In this document: positions 37,989 through 42,703 of the stretch, piece by piece
How the letters are laid out: each line of letters starts with the position of its first letter
Position numbering within the stretch: position 1 is the stretch's first letter
Origin: Actinomycetota bacterium
Lineage (GTDB): Bacteria; Actinomycetota; Thermoleophilia; RBG-16-64-13
Length of the DNA: 42,703 nt
Reading direction: 5' to 3'
Assembly (NCBI GenBank): GCA_012514635.1
Contig: JAAYZX010000004.1
Coordinates: 1 to 42,703 of the forward strand
Program-made: the position numbers and the translations under genes
Notes under the pieces: generated by a model
What the model was told of the DNA's origin: nothing
The model's input: the letters and a program-made list of their open reading frames with translations, nothing else
Database searches by the model: none

Positions 37989-38741
37989 CTACAGGCTGAG
38001 CGCGGCCCACACGCTGAGGACAAGACAACCGCACACGGTGGCAAGGACCAAGGAGGCCGCCAGCTTCTGCCCGGTCATCTCTTTGAGGATGCCCAGCAGG
38101 GGATGGAACGCCCAGAGCGCCCCGGTGATGCCGAAGGCGATGGCGGTGTTCCAGCCTGCGGCCAGGTTAAAGATGAGGCCCACTACCGCGAACACCAGCG
38201 TGGAGGTGTAGGCAAGACAGAAAGCCCGAATCGTCCACTCGAGAGAGCGGGTGCAGCCCAGCGGGCGGGCGAGCGCCCAAGCGAGGGCAGCCACGAGGCC
38301 AATGCCGATAGTGCCCACTCCCAGTCCCAGGAAGGTGAGACCTATGACCCTCCCGGTGCCCGCGGTACCTACGCGGTGCATGTCGAGCATGGTCTGCAGA
38401 AAGAAGAGGGTGAAGGCCAAGCCCGAGACCCCCAGGCAGAAAGGCCAGGGAACGTCTTCCAGAGCGCTCCTCACGGCCTGGCCTGGATTGAGGATCATGG
38501 TGAGCGCCGTACGCACCGGCCCCTGGGCGGGCCCTTGGGTGTCGGCCGCCGGGAAGAGGCCCTGCACCTGTGCCGCTGGGATCCACTGCGGGAGGGCCGG
38601 GTGCCAGACGAGGTCGGCGGGGCCGAGGGCCCCAGAGGAACGCAGACCGAGAAGCTGCTCCCAAGTGAGAGGACCCACCTGGTGATCTGCAGCCGCCCCG
38701 CTTCTCAGATGGTGCCAACCGAAAGCGTCTGGGTCAGTCAT
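37989..38741 (-). CDS. GYF_2 domain plus Yip1-like membrane protein
   Basis: The first 60 residues form a bacterial GYF_2 domain (GWHHLRSG, VGPLTWEQLLGLRSSGAL, DLVWHPALPQWIPA), a peptide-binding module. After a short linker come about five membrane segments (FCLGVSGLAFTLFFLQTM, GLTFLGLGVGTIGIGLVAAL, STLVFAVVGLIFNLAAGW and others) as in Yip1/YIF1-type bacterial proteins. ATG 38741 is chosen because GGGAGG lies eight bases upstream and it starts just before the domain; the longer reading from 38837 has no ribosome site. It is the first gene of the four-gene minus-strand operon. The proline-rich segment of the 828-residue protein would be a plausible ligand for the GYF domain. Confidence 0.75.
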   Translation of the reverse strand: MTDPDAFGWHHLRSGAAADHQVGPLTWEQLLGLRSSGALGPADLVWHPALPQWIPAAQVQGLFPAADTQGPAQGPVRTALTMILNPGQAVRSALEDVPWPFCLGVSGLAFTLFFLQTMLDMHRVGTAGTGRVIGLTFLGLGVGTIGIGLVAALAWALARPLGCTRSLEWTIRAFCLAYTSTLVFAVVGLIFNLAAGWNTAIAFGITGALWAFHPLLGILKEMTGQKLAASLVLATVCGCLVLSVWAALSL

Positions 38742-38879
38742 GCGCCGGACCTCCCGGAGAACCGCCTCTGTCCCGTGTCGATCGACCATCGGCTGTCTCC
38801 CCCCCCCAAAGATGCCCTCGACTGGTCGGGTATCCACCCATCCAGCGCGGCCCGAGGAAAGGCGGCTCGCCGTGCACTT

Positions 38880-38908
38880 ATCGTAATGAATGCTGGGTCA
38901 AAAGGCAA
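38880..38908 (-). promoter_or_regulatory. Possible promoter of the minus-strand membrane operon
   Basis: On the minus strand, TTGCCT (38903-38908) and TACGAT (38880-38885) are 17 bp apart, about 140 bp before ATG 38741. The match is moderate. Confidence 0.35.
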
Positions 38909-39002
38909 TACCGGCGGGTAGACCGCTCCGGCTTTGTTGGAGGCTCCAACACGTGCGAACCGTCTCTTTTGTCCGGCCTCCAGATGCAGGCCGATCGGCC
39001 TC

Positions 39003-39030
39003 TTGCCAGACGGCACATCGGGAGTAGAAT
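39003..39030 (+). promoter_or_regulatory. Possible promoter of the divergent zinc-ribbon membrane gene
   Basis: TTGCCA (39003-39008) and TAGAAT (39025-39030) are 16 bp apart, about 150 bp before ATG 39178. Good hexamers, slightly short spacer. Confidence 0.4.
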
Positions 39031-39177
39031 CTATTGTTGTATGGCCACGATGCCACAGTGCCGGCGATGGGCACCGTTGACCACGGACGTCCGCAATGCG
39101 TCCGGGGAGGAGACCGTGGATCAATCCAGGTCCGTCGGGTGGTACCATTGGAAGGCCGGCGCAGCGACAGGTCGGAC

Positions 39178-40215
39178 ATGACGGCGAAATCCAGCTTTCC
39201 CTGTCCTTACTGCGATAGGAAGCTCAGCGCCGAGACCGTCCATTGCGGTTTCTGCGGGCAACGGGTGGCCGCGACTTGGAGCCGCGACATCCGGCTTGTC
39301 ACCGATCGCTTCATTCTCAAGGACGTGGTGATGGTCTTCGTCATAGCGGTCGTGGTGGCAGAGCTGTTGGTGGCGGGCACGAGCTTCCTGCTGGGCCGGG
39401 GTGTCCTTTGGATGCCGCCTCACATCATGGGGCTCATACTCGTTTTTGTGCTGGCACTATCCATCTTCGCCGCTGGAGTGGTGCTCGGTAACCGCATAAC
39501 CATGGCGTTCTTGGTGACGCCGGTCGGGGTCGCCTGGGGCACCGGCAGCAGGCAGAAGAAGGTCGACCGTACCGCCGCGGCCGTCTCGATGCTGGCCGGC
39601 TCTCCCACCGCGGCGGGAGCCTCTCTCTTGGCCGTGGCTCAAGAGTCGGGGCTGTTGCCGTGGGAGGAGATCCGAAAGGTCACCGCTTTCCCCGGCCCGG
39701 GGGTCATAACGCTGAGCAACTCCTGGCGCCCGGTGCTGCGGCTCTACGTCCCCGCCGGAGAGTATGAGGAAGTGGCCGCCCTGGTGGACCGATACGCTGT
39801 CCGAGCCAAGGAGCCGCGGCCGCGGCTGGGTATACGCTGGGGGCGGGAGGCGTGGGTGCGGATCGGCTTTGTGCTGGCAACGGTGGCCGCTACCGTGCTC
39901 GCCACCGTATGGTATGACTTCAACCTTGACGATCTATGGAGGCCGCTCTTCCTTGCGGGTCTCTTGGTCGTGGTCGGGACACTGATCGGGGGCGCTGCGC
40001 GCCGGGTCCTGGGATTCGTAGGGACGGCGATCACCCTCTATCTGTTCGTGCGGCACATGATGGAGGGTTTCGACCCCATCATCGGGCCCAGTGGCTTCGA
40101 CTACGGCCGCTCCTACTCCGCAGACCCCATCCTGTTCGTGCTGAGTGTGGTGGGCTACCTGGCGCTGCTGGCCCTGGGCGTGCGCTGCGTGGTAGGGCGC
40201 ATATCGAGAGAATAG
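39178..40215 (+). CDS. Zinc-ribbon membrane protein
   Basis: The 345-residue product opens with a zinc ribbon (CPYCDRKLSAETVHCGFCG), then has two membrane helices (VVMVFVIAVVVAELLVAGTSF; ILVFVLALSIFAAGVVLG) and a soluble PH-like stretch (LLPWEEIRKVTAFPGPGVITLS, typical of bacterial PH or YcxB-like domains). Three more helices (IGFVLATVAATVLATVW; LFLAGLLVVVGTLIGGA; ILFVLSVVGYLALLALGV) follow. ATG 39178 is used since it starts immediately before the ribbon. It is transcribed away from the four-gene operon and shares its zinc-ribbon and membrane theme with it, so both may serve one envelope process. Function unknown. Confidence 0.7.
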   Translation: MTAKSSFPCPYCDRKLSAETVHCGFCGQRVAATWSRDIRLVTDRFILKDVVMVFVIAVVVAELLVAGTSFLLGRGVLWMPPHIMGLILVFVLALSIFAAGVVLGNRITMAFLVTPVGVAWGTGSRQKKVDRTAAAVSMLAGSPTAAGASLLAVAQESGLLPWEEIRKVTAFPGPGVITLSNSWRPVLRLYVPAGEYEEVAALVDRYAVRAKEPRPRLGIRWGREAWVRIGFVLATVAATVLATVWYDFNLDDLWRPLFLAGLLVVVGTLIGGAARRVLGFVGTAITLYLFVRHMMEGFDPIIGPSGFDYGRSYSADPILFVLSVVGYLALLALGVRCVVGRISRE

Positions 40216-40289
40216 GGTCACGTTCATCCCCGATGACTCCCCTCTCGAACGCGCTGAGAGGCGGGGAGCAGAACTTTGTTTAGCTCAAA

Positions 40290-40559
40290 GTGGAGTTCAA
40301 ATGCTGTCTGCGCAAGAGCCCCCACACCGGTGAGCGCGACCCCCGCATCTGGCACAGCGCTCTCAAGACCATCGCCGGCTTCCTCAGCGCGGGTGGCGGG
40401 ACCCTGATCATCGGCGTCGCCGCCGACGGTGTGCCGGTCGGCATCCAGGAGGACGGCAACACTGAGCGCTTCTACGTGCGCACCGGCGCTTCGATCACCG
40501 AGCTGACGCCCAGCCAGTCCAACGAGTACGTGGCCCAGCGGTTCCGGGTGGAGGCGTAG
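40290..40559 (+). CDS. Mini AlbA_2-like protein, copy 2
   Basis: This 89-residue ORF begins at GTG 40290 with EFKCCLRKSPHTGERDPRI, the usual start of an AlbA_2 domain, continues with LKTIAGFLSAGGGTLIIGV, then jumps from GIQEDG to NTERFYVRTGASITELTPSQ. The 60-70 residues normally between these points are absent, and copy 1 at 33292 has the same gap, so the shrinkage came before the duplication. The full-length family is linked to DNA binding in Schlafen-like proteins. Substitutions between the copies favour third codon positions. It may be a working short protein or a relic; there is no strong ribosome site. Confidence 0.5.
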   Translation: MEFKCCLRKSPHTGERDPRIWHSALKTIAGFLSAGGGTLIIGVAADGVPVGIQEDGNTERFYVRTGASITELTPSQSNEYVAQRFRVEA

Positions 40560-40579
40560 AGCCTGGCGAGGCCGGCCCG
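40325..40579 (+). repeat. 255-bp direct repeat, copy 2
   Basis: Partner of 33304-33558, gap-free. Here the repeat sits in a complete mini-gene, whereas copy 1 lacks the 5' end. Confidence 0.9.
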
Positions 40580-40873
40580 GTTTGGGGGCGGGGGGATGAA
40601 GAGCGGGGAGGTCCGTCCGCTACGCGGGTCACACACCGGGCCGGACATGCGCGCGCTTGGACACGCAGTCAGCCTGTCTCCAATCTCCATCTAAAGGCTG
40701 AGGATCGGCCGGCCTTTTACCGGGCATCCTCTCCTAGATTTTAGGAACCTCTGCGAGACAGGAAGTGAGTGCTCTGAGCCGACCGATGGCCGTGGTGGCC
40801 CTCCCATATGCTGGAATCTGTGACAAACGGGGGACCCTCATCTTCGTTTCGTTCGTTTTCTGCCCTCTTGTTT
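40580..40873. other. Intergenic stretch of about 300 bp
   Basis: It begins GC-rich and becomes AT-richer toward 40870. A GGCCGGCC palindrome followed by TTTT lies near 40707. Nothing else is recognisable. Confidence 0.3.
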
Positions 40874-40899
40874 GGATTATTCCAAATGTGGGATAATCC
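40874..40899. promoter_or_regulatory. 26-bp imperfect palindrome over the toxin start (candidate HigA operator)
   Basis: GGATTATTCC and GGATAATCC face each other around a short centre that contains ATG 40886. XRE antitoxins of HigA type bind such palindromes at their own promoters, so this is a likely autoregulatory site. Confidence 0.5.
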
Positions 40900-41068
40900 C
40901 AGCAGAAGAACGGGCTCCCGCAAGGATGTCGTCTGGGTTGCGTCATCCCTTGACGATCTCAAGGAGTTCCCGGAGTCGGTCCGGCAGACGATGGGGTTCG
41001 CCATCGCGCGATTGAGGATGGCAGGACAGATTCATGAAGCGAGATCCGGTCGGAAGGAAGGTGTCTGA
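40886..41068 (+). pseudogene. Truncated RelE/HigB (Gp49-like) toxin
   Basis: From ATG 40886 the product reads SRKDVVWVASSLDDLKEFPESVRQTMGFAI, the N-terminal half of Gp49/HigB-like toxins that cut mRNA on the ribosome. It then departs into RLRMAGQIHEARSGRKEG and stops. The conserved second half, with the GAGVLEI core and the catalytic basic residues, is missing, and the sequence runs directly into the antitoxin start. An internal deletion is the simplest reading. The protein should be non-toxic. No Shine-Dalgarno site precedes the ATG, which lies inside the palindrome. Confidence 0.65.
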
Positions 41069-41411
41069 GATAGGCCCCGACGTCCCCGAGCACACGATGG
41101 GTAGTGGTAACGTCTTCGCCGACCTTGAGCTCCCCGATGCGGAAGGACTCCAGGCCAAGGCGGCGCTGGCTCGTCAGATTGCGAGCATCGTGGCCCATCG
41201 TCGCCTCACCCAAGTCGAGGCTGCTCAGATCCTCGGTACCCGTCAACCGAAGGTCTCGGCACTGCTCGCGGGCAGGTTGGACGGGTTCTCCATCGAGCGC
41301 CTCATCCGCTTCTTGAATGCGCTGGGCCAAGACGTGCAGATCATTGTCAGTCCGAAACCGCGGAGACGGAAGCGCGCCGATTTGAGGGTGATCGGCAGGT
41401 CGTGCCCTTGA
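41034..41411 (+). CDS. XRE-family antitoxin (HigA-like)
   Basis: This 125-residue protein has the SGNVFADLELPDAEGLQAKA start common in antitoxins paired with Gp49-like toxins, then an XRE helix-turn-helix (LTQVEAAQILGTRQPKVSALLAG) and the family's RLIRFLNALGQDVQIIVSPK tail. ATG 41034 has AGGA seven bases upstream and overlaps the toxin fragment; ATG 41097 is an alternative that starts at the conserved part. The toxin partner is truncated, so this is in effect an orphan antitoxin, which could still repress through the palindrome at 40874 or counter related toxins elsewhere. Confidence 0.88.
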   Translation: MKRDPVGRKVSEIGPDVPEHTMGSGNVFADLELPDAEGLQAKAALARQIASIVAHRRLTQVEAAQILGTRQPKVSALLAGRLDGFSIERLIRFLNALGQDVQIIVSPKPRRRKRADLRVIGRSCP

Positions 41412-41424
41412 AGCACCTTGAAAA

Positions 41425-41643
41425 GTGATGCCCGACACTGATCTTGCGACGCTCTATGGGGTCGAGGTCAAGGCACTGAACCAAGCGGTCGCGCGCAATG
41501 CCGAACGCTTCCCTACTGATTTCATATTCCGACTTAGTTGCGAAGAGGCTGTCAACTTGAAATCACACACACCGAGAGGCGGCCGATCGGGTCCACTCCT
41601 CCAGCGGCTACTGTCACGTGACTCTCCCCTTCGCCCTGGATGA
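41425..41643 (+). pseudogene. ORF6N-domain fragment
   Basis: The segment DTDLATLYGVEVKALNQAV, RNAERFPTDFIFRLS, CEEAVNLKSHT is the ORF6N domain of phage and plasmid anti-repressor-like proteins. The normal continuation (a GG.R..PYAFTE segment and C-terminal helices) is replaced by an arginine/leucine-rich frameshifted tail, and the usual segment before DTDLA is gone. This is a remnant of mobile DNA next to the toxin-antitoxin relic. The following 130 bp up to the dehydrogenase stop hold no recognised gene. Confidence 0.65.
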
Positions 41644-41771
41644 GCGCATGCGTGATCGACAGTCCATAGGGTTGTCTTCCCTGCGCTCGCTCCACGGTGA
41701 GCCGGTGACATATTCCGGTCCCAAGGAGGCGGTCGACGCGGCCGGAGATCGCCAGCGGGCTGAGGAGGAAC

Positions 41772-42703
41772 TCAGTGCGCGGCGTCGATCCGGATGATCT
41801 GATCGTCGAGCGGTCCGGGTCGGCCTCGTCCGTCGTGGTTGCTGGTCGCGATGTAGAGCGCGCCGTCCGGTCCTTGGGTTATGGCCCGCAGCCTACCGAA
41901 CCGGTTGTCGAAGAGGATCCTCTCCTCAGCCACGGCTCGGAAATCCCCCACATCGGTCGGTACGAGCACGCGGAGGTCGGAATCCTTGAGCGTGACGAAC
42001 AAGAACGCGCCCCGCATCTCGGGGAGGACGGATCCCGAGTAAAAGAGGCATCCGGCGGGAGCGATGGTAGGGGTCCATGCGACGATGGGGTCCACAAAAC
42101 CCGCCCGCCCGGCCTTCCCGCCGAGGTCCGGCCAACCGTAGTTACCTCCCGGCTGCAGACGGTTGACCTCATCGTTGTCCGACGGCCCGTGCTCGGTGAT
42201 GTAGGCGGCGCCGGTCTGTGGGTGGAAGGCCAGACCCTGAGGGTTGCGGTGGCCCCAAGAGTAGATGAGGGAGAAGGGGTACGGCAGATCCAAGAAGGGA
42301 TTATCGGCGGACGGCAGGCCCTCGGAGGTCATCCGCAGGACTTTGCCTGAAAGCGAATCTTTGCGCTGGGCCCGGGTCCCGTCGCCGGCGTCGCCCATCG
42401 TCACCCACAGGTGGCCGTTCGGACCGAAGGCGACCCTGCTGCCGTCGTGGATGGGACCCGCGCTGATGTCGTCGACCAGCACAGTCTCCCGGCCGAGGCG
42501 GGGACTGCTCGAAGGGAGGTCGATGAGCTCGAACCTGCTCACTCGATTGTAATCTGTGCTCCCGTCTGAATAAGTGTAGGTCATGTAGAGGGTCGGAGTC
42601 TCGGGGAAAGCGGGGTCGAGCGCAAGACCCATCAGCCCTGCCTCTCCGCGCGCGGCGACATCGATGCGCCCTACCTCGGTCGTGACGCCGGTGGTCACGT
42701 CGG
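41772..42703 (-). CDS. PQQ-type glucose/sorbosone dehydrogenase (partial)
   Basis: About 308 residues of a six-bladed beta-propeller of the GSDH (YliI/soluble glucose dehydrogenase) family are visible: GEAGLMGLALDP, VAFGPNGHLWVTMGD, SWGHRNPQGLAFHP, TEHGPSDNDEVN, GGNYGWPD and a final GPDGALYIATSNHDGRG blade. The histidine-arginine-asparagine and HGP motifs are those that bind PQQ and place the catalytic histidine in the family. The gene is transcribed leftwards and its N-terminus, where an export signal would be, lies beyond the window. GTG 42698 is unlikely to be the true start. It probably oxidises sugars outside the cytoplasm. Confidence 0.9.
   Translation of the reverse strand, partial: DVTTGVTTEVGRIDVAARGEAGLMGLALDPAFPETPTLYMTYTYSDGSTDYNRVSRFELIDLPSSSPRLGRETVLVDDISAGPIHDGSRVAFGPNGHLWVTMGDAGDGTRAQRKDSLSGKVLRMTSEGLPSADNPFLDLPYPFSLIYSWGHRNPQGLAFHPQTGAAYITEHGPSDNDEVNRLQPGGNYGWPDLGGKAGRAGFVDPIVAWTPTIAPAGCLFYSGSVLPEMRGAFLFVTLKDSDLRVLVPTDVGDFRAVAEERILFDNRFGRLRAITQGPDGALYIATSNHDGRGRPGPLDDQIIRIDAAH

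Noticed and set aside
33304-40579. The 255-bp repeats as attachment sites of an integrated element
   Set aside because: They are 91% identical coding copies rather than short identical sites, and no integrase or tRNA gene is present.

Overview
The window is 42.7 kb of GC-rich bacterial chromosome. Hand-counted lines range from about 50% to 72% GC. It uses GTG and TTG starts beside ATG, has strong AGGAGG-type ribosome sites, and many genes overlap by ATGA or GTGA. Secreted proteins of the 'PEFSLY' type, a DUF6941-like protein, PepSY lipoproteins and zinc-ribbon/GYF membrane proteins suggest an actinobacterial lineage. That placement is an inference and is not tight; no rRNA or tRNA gene was recognised.

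Left part (1-5 kb): a mobile-element and gene-decay zone. It has an IS256-family transposase, an intact REDY-like small protein, a complete IS3-family element with a readable -1 frameshift site, and a run of broken genes on the minus strand (a secreted protein, a sugar-nucleotide epimerase tail, an HdeD-like membrane protein). From 5 to 12.7 kb there is ordinary metabolism: an alpha/beta hydrolase, a translationally coupled pair of AMP-binding proteins of which the first lacks the catalytic motifs, an orphan TRAP substrate-binding lipoprotein, a DUF6941-like protein and a two-PepSY lipoprotein.

Centre (12.98-33.3 kb): a defence island that reads as one co-directional transcription unit. In order it holds a giant DEAD/DUF1998 helicase with a C-terminal Vsr-like domain; a 57-residue micro-ORF overlapping both neighbours; an SNF2 helicase of DrmD type; a HicBA toxin-antitoxin pair; a PglX/Eco57I-like adenine methyltransferase; a HEPN gene split by TGA-ATG; a 1171-residue helical protein of unknown function; a split ATPase plus TOPRIM nuclease pair resembling PARIS/OLD systems; and an XRE-ImmA/IrrE regulator with a clipped end. 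The core (DUF1998 helicase, SNF2 helicase, adenine methylase) is DISARM-related, but separate DrmB and DrmC genes are absent. The helicase-nuclease fusion and the HEPN, 1171-residue and ATPase-TOPRIM genes form an unusual composite. GC content falls sharply inside the methyltransferase gene, at its NPPW motif, so the specificity half and everything downstream look separately acquired.

Right part (33.3-42.7 kb): two 255-bp copies of a shrunken AlbA_2-like gene bracket a four-gene minus-strand membrane/secreted operon (GYF-Yip1 protein, small membrane protein, 828-residue secreted and anchored protein, zinc-ribbon protein) and a divergent zinc-ribbon membrane protein. Beyond the second copy lie a HigBA-like pair with a truncated toxin, an ORF6N fragment, and a PQQ-type sugar dehydrogenase running off the right edge.
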